Of a stretch of 38,367 bases of DNA, positions 32,111-38,367 are shown piece after piece. Within the stretch, counting starts at the first letter, position 1, and every line of letters starts with the position of its first letter. The stretch covers positions 1 to 38,367 of the forward strand of contig JASHNR010000041.1 of assembly GCA_030041535.1 (NCBI GenBank). Direction: 5' to 3'. Below the pieces are notes generated by a model, which was not told where the DNA came from, made no database searches, and saw only the letters and a program-made list of their open reading frames with translations. The position numbers and the translations under genes are program-made. Source of the stretch: Nitrosopumilaceae archaeon (GTDB taxonomy: Archaea > Thermoproteota > Nitrososphaeria > Nitrososphaerales > Nitrosopumilaceae).

Positions 32111-32656
32111 TTATTCTAGAGCTTGTTTCATATCTTCGTATTCTTCTCTAGTAATTTCCCCTTTGGCAAAACGTCTCTTTAGTATTGTAAGAGGATCGTC
32201 ATCACTAGATTGCTGACTAACTGTAGCAATGGTTGGAGATTGAGATTGCCTGATGCCTTCACTTATGATTGATACAATCCTTGCAGCCTTGTCTTTTGGT
32301 ATCGCGTCAATGTATCCTTGTTGGTCCGAATTGAAATATCCTGATTTTATCAGCACTTTGGACGTAAAGACTCCCTTTTCGAGTTTTACATTGTTTATCT
32401 GGCTGTACGGAACTGCGTCAACCTCGGAACGAAGACCTAGCATATTTGGATCTTTGATTAAGACTCGTTTGTCTGTTACAAAGATTGTCTTTGGTGCAAT
32501 CAACTTTCCACCAGGGGCCATCTTGCTTTGCTTTGCCACCGCTTTTATTATCTCAGCAGCATCAAGCATGTTTTGAATTCTTTCAATCTCTGAGATTTCG
32601 TCCGAGTCAAACTTTGAGCGATCAAATATAGGAGTCTCTCTTTGCTTCTTTTCCAA
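32111..32656 (-). CDS. PH-like domain plus SHOCT domain protein
   Basis: A 181-residue protein. Residues 45-130 form a bacterial-type PH domain (T-I-F-V-T-D-K-R-V-L-I-K-D-P ... I-P-Y-S-Q-I-N-N-V-K-L-E-K-G-V-F-T-S-K-V-L-I), and the last 30 residues are a SHOCT motif (L-T-I-L-K-R-R-F-A-K-G-E-I-T-R-E-E-Y-E-D-M), a short oligomerisation element common in phage, defence and membrane proteins. Start TTG 32656 with a TATA-like AAGTTAATC about 28-30 nt away. It is divergent from another PH-like protein at 32794, which may be a partner. Confidence 0.75.
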   Translation of the reverse strand: MEKKQRETPIFDRSKFDSDEISEIERIQNMLDAAEIIKAVAKQSKMAPGGKLIAPKTIFVTDKRVLIKDPNMLGLRSEVDAVPYSQINNVKLEKGVFTSKVLIKSGYFNSDQQGYIDAIPKDKAARIVSIISEGIRQSQSPTIATVSQQSSDDDPLTILKRRFAKGEITREEYEDMKQALE

Positions 32657-32793
32657 CGCACCTTTTACTGTGGTACTTGTAGATTAACTTGATCCATGCG
32701 ATTTACTATTCACCCTATGGCGTGTACCTGAATCTAAAACTTGCAAGAAATATTCTAGAAAATCTTTATCCATCAAGTGCGCCAATATCGTAA

Positions 32794-33579
32794 ATGATGG
32801 ATTCTTTCTTGTTGCCGGGTGAAAAAATTCTTCAAAGAGAGATGTGTGAATGCGAGACAAGATATGATAATGGTAGTAGCAGCAAGAGACAACCGCTAGA
32901 ACTTGTTCTTACCGATAAGAGGCTTATTTATCTTGAGCCTTACAAGAACTCGGATAAAGTAATGGTTGATTGGTACATGAGCAAGATGGCACACACTTAC
33001 ATTGGAAAATCGTTCTTTGGCAAAGAACGCAGACTAGTGTTACAATTTAGCGATGATGAACACATGGATACATGGTATACAATAAGGAGGTTGTCTGATG
33101 TTGACAAGTGGAAAGATAGATTAGAACAAGTCAAGGAATACGATTCAAAATCAGAGTCGATCAAGTGGGAAATAATCAAATTGCTACAATCACAGGAGCA
33201 AACTACATTTGACGAAGTATTCAAAATATGCAAGAATTGGCTAGAATTAGCATTTGGAAAAGAATTTGTCAATCAACAAGAGCAAGCAGATGAGCTTGTA
33301 AAGACCATGATTTCTGAACTAATTGCCACAAACAAGGTTAAGGGCTTTATCGATAAAGAGAAGAGACAATTTGTGCATATAGAATCCTATAAACAAAAAT
33401 CAGAAGTTGTGCAGTATAATCTTGTCACATCTGTTGAATTTGGAAAAAATGGAGCAATCTCGCTCAAATGCCCTCATTGTGGGGCATCACAGCCTGTCAA
33501 GGAAAAGTCAAGCCAGATAGTCTGTGAGTACTGCCAAGGAACTTATCTTATTCCAAAAAAAATTCTTGATTTAATTTAG
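32794..33579 (+). CDS. PH-like domain protein with C-terminal zinc ribbon
   Basis: A 261-residue protein. The N-terminal 110 residues resemble a PH-like fold (L-E-L-V-L-T-D-K-R-L-I-Y-L-E-P ... S-K-M-A-H-T-Y-I-G-K-S-F-F). A helical middle (about 115-205) with a possible winged helix follows, then a zinc ribbon (C-P-H-C-G-A-S, C-E-Y-C-Q-G; about 229-251). The ATG at 32794 is 28 nt after a TATA-like CTTTATCC. Regulatory or scaffold role; not recognised as a named family. Confidence 0.65.
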   Translation: MMDSFLLPGEKILQREMCECETRYDNGSSSKRQPLELVLTDKRLIYLEPYKNSDKVMVDWYMSKMAHTYIGKSFFGKERRLVLQFSDDEHMDTWYTIRRLSDVDKWKDRLEQVKEYDSKSESIKWEIIKLLQSQEQTTFDEVFKICKNWLELAFGKEFVNQQEQADELVKTMISELIATNKVKGFIDKEKRQFVHIESYKQKSEVVQYNLVTSVEFGKNGAISLKCPHCGASQPVKEKSSQIVCEYCQGTYLIPKKILDLI

Positions 33580-33630
33580 ATGAAAATTATAGCGAATTTT
33601 TAAAAGCAAGTTGCTTGCGATCAGATCCAC

Positions 33631-34347
33631 TTGTACTTGATGTATGTTGATGATTCTGGAAACGCAAGCTTGTCAGATCAGACACTTCACTACATAATCT
33701 CGGGGGTAATCGTGGATACTGACAAGATGGCGGATCTGAAAAGACAAGTACTTGAATTCAAGTTAGCTAACTTCAAAGGTGCGTATTCTGACGCAGAGAT
33801 TCACACCCATCACATATTTGGTAATGTGGGAGAGTTCAAAGGAATAACACAAGCACAAAAGTATCAAATCCTCGATAACCTGTATTTGACCATAGAGAAA
33901 TTGCCTATAACAATAGTATCTGTTGCAATTAACAAGATGTTGCTAAAGCAGCGTTGTCCTACTTGGGATGTTTTTACAACTGCATGGATTTACCTTACCG
34001 AAAGATTTGATAATTTTGTAAAGGAAGAAACTAGTTGTCAAGAGGGTACAGTAAGAGTTGACAAGAGCACAAAGGAACAACAAGCAAATGTTCAGCAGAT
34101 AATTGCAGATTTACAAAAGAAAGAGTCAAAATTTGCAAGTTTCCAATATGTAAAAGGTACGCCTACTTTTCAAAACTCTGAATCAAGCGAAGGAATACAG
34201 ATAGCAGATGCAGTAGCATTTTGCACTATTAAGCATATGCGAAAACATCACCGCTTTATACCATATTGGGATAAAATCACAAAACGCATGCGTTCAGATG
34301 GTAGTGGTAGATTCGAGGGCTATGGTTTCAAAGAATTTCCAGTCTAG
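33631..34347 (+). CDS. DUF3800 domain protein
   Basis: A 238-residue protein beginning M-Y-L-M-Y-V-D-D-S-G, the Y-x-D-E/D-S-G start of DUF3800, with a late G-I-Q-I-A-D-A-V-A-F segment; together the acidic residues suggest an RNase H-like fold. DUF3800 proteins are common in phages, plasmids and defence islands and probably act on nucleic acid; the reaction is not established. The start may be TTG 33631 (TATA-like TTTTTAAAAGC 27 nt upstream) or ATG 33640. A hairpin at 34398-34416 probably ends the transcript. Confidence 0.8.
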   Translation: MYLMYVDDSGNASLSDQTLHYIISGVIVDTDKMADLKRQVLEFKLANFKGAYSDAEIHTHHIFGNVGEFKGITQAQKYQILDNLYLTIEKLPITIVSVAINKMLLKQRCPTWDVFTTAWIYLTERFDNFVKEETSCQEGTVRVDKSTKEQQANVQQIIADLQKKESKFASFQYVKGTPTFQNSESSEGIQIADAVAFCTIKHMRKHHRFIPYWDKITKRMRSDGSGRFEGYGFKEFPV

Positions 34348-34397
34348 TAAAAATTGCGAAGATACACAGCGGAGAACAGTCCACCGTATATCTTCTG

Positions 34398-34416
34398 GTG
34401 ATGGTACCACCATCAC
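34398..34416 (+). terminator. Hairpin after the DUF3800 gene
   Basis: GTGATGGT-ACC-ACCATCAC is an 8-bp perfect stem with a 3-nt loop, 50 nt after the stop. No strong T-run, so it is a weaker terminator or a protein-binding palindrome. A second palindrome, GATCTAAA (34457-34464) with TTTAGATC (34472-34479), follows. Confidence 0.4.
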
Positions 34417-34555
34417 AGAATAATAATGTAATTTGAACTTTATATCGCGTTAGCAAGATCTAAATACTTGTTTTAGATCCTCCATGCGTATCTTATCTAA
34501 TTCATTCTTGTTTCAATGAAAATTATAGCTAACATATGTGCTAGGGGTTTATCCA

Positions 34556-34592
34556 GTAGATCTGCGTAGGACTAGGTAGATCGTGATCTACC
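34556..34592 (+). promoter_or_regulatory. Operator of the ribbon-helix-helix gene
   Basis: A perfect inverted repeat GGTAGATC-GT-GATCTACC occupies 34575-34592, directly before ATG 34594. The same half-site GTAGATC occurs once more at 34556-34562, exactly 20 bases before that of the palindrome (34576-34582), two turns of the helix away. This is the expected form of a site for a dimeric ribbon-helix-helix repressor bound cooperatively, so the downstream gene is probably autoregulated. Confidence 0.65.
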
Positions 34593-34593
34593 A

Positions 34594-35073
34594 ATGAAAA
34601 CAGTATCAACCAAACTTGATTCAAAATCGCATGAATACCTCATAGACCTAGCAAACAAGAATGGCACAACGGTAAGCGATATGATGCGCGAGATGGTAGA
34701 CGGGTTGATTCAAAACGAAGGCATGCAAGACAAGACACTCTCAGATGTAGACCGTAGAAAAAAGATTGAACAATTACATGCAGAGATGGATAAGATAGGT
34801 AGACTGTTAGACCAGGATATATCAGTGGAGAAGAGGCAACAATACCGAGAGCAGATTTCCAAACTTGAGGATAAACTTTCAGACCTTTTGGGTGAGGAAT
34901 CTGACATGCTTGAAAATTCGTTATTGAATATCTTTGGGTACGAGTCTTGGTTTTACGGTGTAGACGAGTTTTTGGATTATGTTAAAAGGCATGACATATC
35001 TCTCTTGGAGGCCTTGAATGGTGCCATGGGGCGTTACCTAGAATATAGGAATGAAGTAGATCAAACAAGGTAA
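34594..35073 (+). CDS. Ribbon-helix-helix (CopG/Arc-type) regulator with coiled coil
   Basis: A 159-residue protein. The N-terminal 45 residues are a ribbon-helix-helix: strand T-V-S-T-K-L-D, helix S-K-S-H-E-Y-L-I-D-L-A-N-K-N-G, then T-T-V-S-D-M-M-R-E-M-V. Residues 55-110 are a coiled coil (R-R-K-K-I-E-Q-L-H-A-E-M-D-K-I). The C-terminal 45 are a helical unit (F-Y-G-V-D-E-F-L-D-Y-V). No toxin gene is obvious on the same strand; the next genes are on the other strand. It sits against its own palindromic operator. Confidence 0.8.
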   Translation: MKTVSTKLDSKSHEYLIDLANKNGTTVSDMMREMVDGLIQNEGMQDKTLSDVDRRKKIEQLHAEMDKIGRLLDQDISVEKRQQYREQISKLEDKLSDLLGEESDMLENSLLNIFGYESWFYGVDEFLDYVKRHDISLLEALNGAMGRYLEYRNEVDQTR

Positions 35074-35081
35074 GATATTCC

Positions 35082-35489
35082 TTATTCAACATGATATCTG
35101 ATTACATGTAATTGGTCAAATCCCTCATCTTTTTGTGGGATTTCAAGTTGCTTTAACATCTTATTTATGACTATCATATCCACATTATCTGGCCGTATCC
35201 ATCTTCTACGTGCAAGAACCTCTCTTGGTGTATCCATGTAGATTCCTATTACTTGTGCACTGTATTTTCTTGCAAGGTCTATGTGCGTTTTACGAATTTT
35301 TCTAGTCAAATTAGTATCATCGACCACAATATTTTTTCCTGATTTGAGATGCTCTTCGATTAAACTCATCTCGTCTTTACGATTAGAATTGAGATCAGTT
35401 AGTGACACAAATTCATGGTTTTGACAGTTTTTTCTAGAATATGTCGTTTTACCGCTTAATGTACTGCCAATCATAATGACATAATCCAT
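35082..35489 (-). CDS. PNK/AAA-type small P-loop kinase
   Basis: A 135-residue P-loop protein: Walker A G-S-T-L-S-G-K-T-T near the start, then V-V-D-D-T-N-L-T as the Walker B-like segment, and L-A-R-R-R-W-I-R as the lid. The order resembles the kinase domain of T4 polynucleotide kinase and adenylate-kinase-like proteins; the substrate (RNA or DNA 5'-OH, nucleoside or other) is unknown. A frame starts at GTG 35510, but ATG 35489 lies 26 nt from the minus-strand TATA-like AAATTTATGAG (35510-35520), so I take 35489. It lies tail to tail with the RHH gene. Confidence 0.7.
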   Translation of the reverse strand: MDYVIMIGSTLSGKTTYSRKNCQNHEFVSLTDLNSNRKDEMSLIEEHLKSGKNIVVDDTNLTRKIRKTHIDLARKYSAQVIGIYMDTPREVLARRRWIRPDNVDMIVINKMLKQLEIPQKDEGFDQLHVIRYHVE

Positions 35490-35521
35490 GCCATAGATTG
35501 TATCAAACACTCATAAATTTT

Positions 35522-35827
35522 TCAAATGTTTCTCAATCTTGTTATTAGATCTCTAATGTCAAATCTTACTTCGTCTACCAAGTCCATGACTTGTGCTTTT
35601 TCTTCTTTATTCAACGGTCTTTTCAATGTCATGCTTGCAGTAGATGCTGCTGAAGCAAATAGCTGGCCTACTATGGAGCCTTGTATGAATGAGAATGGAT
35701 CGCCTTGGTCTTCATCGCCCCATCGTTGAATAAGATCGTCAAAGGCAAGACGCATATCTTCTGTCTCTTCCATTGTTTTGCTAATGCCTTCTCTTAGGAC
35801 TGATACAAGCGAATCAGGTAAGACCAT
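35522..35827 (-). CDS. Hypothetical small helical protein
   Basis: A 101-residue helical protein with an acidic first half (M-E-E-T-E-D-M-R-L-A-F-D-D-L) and Ala/Ser-rich middle (A-S-A-A-S-T-A-S-M-T). Not recognised. It ends 32 nt before the kinase gene start and probably has its own promoter. Confidence 0.55.
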   Translation of the reverse strand: MVLPDSLVSVLREGISKTMEETEDMRLAFDDLIQRWGDEDQGDPFSFIQGSIVGQLFASAASTASMTLKRPLNKEEKAQVMDLVDEVRFDIRDLITRLRNI

Positions 35828-35969
35828 ATGCTATTTTATCACATGAAATATCTAAAGTTTTATTTTCTTTTTTTGATAGATTTTATTATCTAGTCCTATC
35901 AGCACATCATCTAGTCTTTATTCAGTAGGGATTTCATGTTTAATGAAAATATCAGGAACTAATCCTAAT

Positions 35970-36794
35970 TCAAGTATTGTTATGAGGATATAGCGTCACT
36001 TCCAATTCTAAGATCTCATGCCAAACATTGCCTAGATCTTTTTTTGATATTGAATGTTTGAATCCCTCATGACTCATAGTATCTCTAGCAGTTTTTACTC
36101 CATTTGAAAGTAATAATGCGAACGATACTTCTCGTTTTTCATTTTCTTTGATCAATCTTGTCAGCTTTGAAATTAAAGAGCGAATAGATTCGTCTTCTTT
36201 TATATCGCCTCCCAAATCTACTATTTTTTTCTTAATGAGGTTTTCATGTAACTGTATTAATGAAAGACAAACTAGCCAATTATGATCAAAACCGAATCTA
36301 CGCTGACTCATATTGACAGCTTCAGTAAATTCGTAGAATTCTAGATTGTTCTGAGTCCAAAGTACATCTGTTACAATCATTTGTCGATAGATGAATATTA
36401 GAAACCGTTCAAGCTGTTTCTTACTTAAAGATATACTGTCAAACACTTCAAATAATTCCTGATTAGCTTTTTTTGAAATATTTTTTAATTTTTGATATTT
36501 TTCATAATCCTTAGCACTAGTTGAAGTTTTCAACATCAATGTATCAACTTTATCAGAAATTTGTTTACTTTGTTCAACGATTGGTTCAAAAAGCTCATTC
36601 ACATATTCGTCCCATTTAGAATCCGATAAGTTCTTAATTTCCGTTAATACAATTTGTAATCTCTTTTTTAATATCTGAAATTCTAATTTTGCCCGTTTAA
36701 TTTCATCCCTTTCTGTCTCTAGTTTTTTAAAATATGATTCACATTGTTTGTCTGCTTTTTCTCGTAATAGTTGAAGGGGGCTTTTTTCATTCAT
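35970..36794 (-). CDS. Coiled-coil protein with HEPN-like C-terminal motif
   Basis: A 274-residue, nearly all-helical protein. Residues 5-130 form coiled coils (K-L-E-T-E-R-D-E-I-K-R-A-K-L-E). The C-terminal half (about 165-270) has the outline of a HEPN/Abi-type helical bundle: L-S-L-I-Q-L-H-E-N-L-I-K-K-K, then R-D-T-M-S-H-E (Arg237 and His242), an exact R-x4-H arrangement. HEPN proteins use this Arg and His for RNA cleavage in toxin and defence systems. No sequence identity to a named family was seen. The gene follows the 36800-37699 gene by 5 nt and shares its promoter. Confidence 0.55.
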   Translation of the reverse strand: MNEKSPLQLLREKADKQCESYFKKLETERDEIKRAKLEFQILKKRLQIVLTEIKNLSDSKWDEYVNELFEPIVEQSKQISDKVDTLMLKTSTSAKDYEKYQKLKNISKKANQELFEVFDSISLSKKQLERFLIFIYRQMIVTDVLWTQNNLEFYEFTEAVNMSQRRFGFDHNWLVCLSLIQLHENLIKKKIVDLGGDIKEDESIRSLISKLTRLIKENEKREVSFALLLSNGVKTARDTMSHEGFKHSISKKDLGNVWHEILELEVTLYPHNNT

Positions 36795-36799
36795 GTAGT

Positions 36800-37699
36800 T
36801 TAATTGTTATGGCCAATTTCATTTATGACGTAATCGAGAATTTTGATATACTGGTTCATTTTGTTCTTGTCTTTATCGATCTTGTCTCTATCTAAATAAA
36901 TTTCAAGAATGTGCGTACTGGTATTTGCCTTCTCTCTGAATTCGTCAAGAAAAGTAAAGAAATCCTCATCAAATGATTTTGCATGTGGCGCAAATTCATG
37001 TTTTTTCTCTTTCAAATTGTCTATTAGTCTAGAAAAATCTAGTGCACCTCTCTTTCCCATATACAAATTTGATTCATTAGGGAATCTTTTCTTTAACAGT
37101 TTGAATACCAGATTCTCAAAAAGAGTTCTCAAAAGAACATGTGTTGAACGATAAAGCTCGTACCCATACGAGTCATTGATCTCTTGAATTAGTTTTACAA
37201 AAAATTCTTCTTTTATTGATTGTTCAATCAACATGTCAGTGGTTCTAGCCTGTGGAATGGCTCTATCTCCAGATGGTTGGATCAAAATGGTACCATTAAC
37301 CATTCTTCTTGGAAAAACTTCTTGTATTTTTTGATCATATTTGTCCAAAACAGTTAGAAGTGTGAAATCTAAGTAATCTCCTTCTCGTATACCGTAATTC
37401 TTCACAAACTCATCAGGAATCATCATTGCATTAGTCTTGCCTGCATATTCATAATAAGAAGAATTTGAGTAGGAATACCTAACCTCTTTAGAGTCGAGAA
37501 TTGCCTCCTCTCCAAAAGTCATAGCAATTTTACCTTCAAAATTCAGCAATCTGGCAATTTTACATTTAACAGATTTATCATCCATTTTAAAAAGATCCCA
37601 TGTCTCAGGGAAAGGTTCAACATAGTATCTTCCTGAAGCAGAACTTACGTTAGTATATTTTGGAAATTTAACTATTCTTTGAATATACCATTCTGGCAA
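36800..37699 (-). CDS. AbrB-like plus HEPN/DUF4145-like two-domain protein
   Basis: A 299-residue protein starting at TTG 37699, about 27 nt after a minus-strand TATA-like GATAAATATT (37720-37729). The first half contains A-M-M-I-P-D-E-F-V-K-N-Y-G-I-R-E-G-D-Y-L-D-F (91-112), like the DNA-binding loop of SpoVT/AbrB proteins (v-x-I-P-x3-R-x3-G-I-x2-G-D). The second half (about 155-299) ends with L-D-E-F-R-E-K-A-N-T-S-T-H (Arg255, Asn259, His263), the R-x3-N-x3-H order found in Abi/DUF4145-like HEPN proteins. It is the first gene of a two-gene operon and begins 53 nt beyond the cas1 stop. A role in defence or in coupling to adaptation is inference. Confidence 0.6.
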   Translation of the reverse strand: MPEWYIQRIVKFPKYTNVSSASGRYYVEPFPETWDLFKMDDKSVKCKIARLLNFEGKIAMTFGEEAILDSKEVRYSYSNSSYYEYAGKTNAMMIPDEFVKNYGIREGDYLDFTLLTVLDKYDQKIQEVFPRRMVNGTILIQPSGDRAIPQARTTDMLIEQSIKEEFFVKLIQEINDSYGYELYRSTHVLLRTLFENLVFKLLKKRFPNESNLYMGKRGALDFSRLIDNLKEKKHEFAPHAKSFDEDFFTFLDEFREKANTSTHILEIYLDRDKIDKDKNKMNQYIKILDYVINEIGHNN

Positions 37700-37752
37700 T
37701 ATTGGATCGATCTAAATCTAATATTTATCAATTGTTGCCATAAGATGACGCA

Positions 37753-38367
37753 CTAGAACATATGAGTAAGTTCTCTAGATTTGATCATAATCATTGTCTG
37801 CCATTCCCTCATCATTCCTTTGTAGAAAGTTTTTGCTCCAAATTGTTTTGCAATTTCTTCTAGCACAATTTTTACTGCACTTGGCTTTAGCATGACATTT
37901 CCCTCGTCGGTTGTCAGAAAATCAGTCTTCTTTACTTTCTTTTCATGCATTATTTTCAAAACTGCCATCTCTACAAGCCATCTGAATGGTTCTTGCAAAT
38001 CATAAATCAATGGAGCTTTGTTGAGATACGTTTTATGGATAAAACCAATGTATGGTTCAAGACCAACTGTATTGACAGTCTTCCAGCATTCTGATTCCAG
38101 TACTGCATAACCATAGTTCAAAAGTGCATTTATCGGGTCATCTGCATCTCGGGAACTTTTGTTTGTGGTAGAATTTCTTCCGACAAATTCCCATTTCTTG
38201 TCAAATATAGAGATCAAGGCCTTCCAGTATATCCATGAAGCCGAAGCCTCTGCCCTGTTTACACGAGTAAGATTTGGTGCTTTTTCAAGGTCACGGACTA
38301 GCTTTTCTATCTCATCATCTCCCTTGAAATCAGGATAGTTCTTTTCAATCCAGGCAAGTACCTTCAG
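37753..38367 (-). CDS. cas1: Cas1 integrase, C-terminal part (runs off right edge)
   Basis: The frame stays open from 37755 to the window edge, giving at least 204 residues of a Cas1 endonuclease/integrase. The three metal-binding residues are visible in order: Glu in N-R-A-E-A-S-A-S (with Y-W-K-A-L after it), His in G-F-I-H-K, and Asp/Glu in I-Y-D-L-Q-E-P-F-R; D-P-I-N-A-L-L-N-Y-G-Y-A-V-L marks the helical domain of the family. Cas1 inserts new spacers (with Cas2) or acts as a casposase. No CRISPR repeats, cas2 or other cas gene is visible here; genes 3' of it are hypothetical. The N-terminus and upstream genes lie beyond the edge, so CRISPR or casposon origin cannot be decided. Confidence 0.9.
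   Translation of the reverse strand: MKVLAWIEKNYPDFKGDDEIEKLVRDLEKAPNLTRVNRAEASASWIYWKALISIFDKKWEFVGRNSTTNKSSRDADDPINALLNYGYAVLESECWKTVNTVGLEPYIGFIHKTYLNKAPLIYDLQEPFRWLVEMAVLKIMHEKKVKKTDFLTTDEGNVMLKPSAVKIVLEEIAKQFGAKTFYKGMMREWQTMIMIKSRELTHMF

Noticed and set aside
32700-38367. CRISPR array near cas1
   Set aside because: No regularly spaced direct repeats are visible in the right part of the window; an array may lie beyond the edge.

Overview
The window reads as chromosome of an ammonia-oxidising-type thaumarchaeon (Nitrososphaerota, probably group I.1a or a relative; the genus cannot be fixed from sequence alone). The reasons are a TFB with a zinc ribbon, a CdvB/Snf7 division protein, a GPN-loop GTPase, genes for archaeosine-type deazaguanine synthesis, a TRAM-domain protein, a crotonase like the 3-hydroxypropionate/4-hydroxybutyrate-cycle enzyme, and a secreted NHL protein ending in the tryptophan-rich helical repeats typical of this phylum. 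The DNA is AT-rich. Many genes have a TATA-like box 24-32 nt before the start codon, implying leaderless mRNAs, and TTG is a common start codon.

Layout. 1-1468: the start of a secreted protein and an orphan TnpB. 1494-3362: assimilatory sulfate reduction (cysH then sat). 3426-5838: a ThiI-like protein with a degraded PP-loop and a GT-B glycosyltransferase. 5872-5941: a candidate small RNA. 5983-10954: a zinc ribbon protein, a short-chain dehydrogenase, a flippase-like membrane protein, a GPN GTPase overlapping homoserine kinase, and the crotonase. 11044-14150: a transporter and the queC / small membrane protein / folE / queE group. 14248-19445: envelope genes, including an operon of a cytoplasmic winged-helix protein, a membrane-anchored winged-helix protein and a secreted coiled-coil protein. 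19654-24402: TRAM protein, DUF6659-type protein, coiled-coil protein, CdvB and TFB, with long non-coding gaps holding GC-richer, strongly foldable elements. 24569-24656: another candidate RNA. 24923-29840: GtrA, a second dehydrogenase, a CARF-type winged-helix sensor, hemerythrin, phosphoesterase and a cobalamin-binding-type protein.

29900 to the right edge looks accessory: mostly hypothetical or defence-flavoured genes, a small gene with a strong terminator, a decayed tRNA-like sequence, two PH-like-domain proteins, a DUF3800 protein, a ribbon-helix-helix regulator with its palindrome, a PNK-like kinase, a two-gene operon whose products both carry HEPN/Abi-like R...H motifs, and the C-terminal part of Cas1 running off the edge. 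No CRISPR array, cas2 or other cas gene is visible inside the window.

The best candidates for something undescribed are (1) the AbrB-like/HEPN-like two-gene module directly downstream of cas1, and (2) the structured RNA candidates at 5872-5941, 21640-21838, 22971-23073 and 24569-24656. All functional names are from recognition of motifs by eye; no database search was run.
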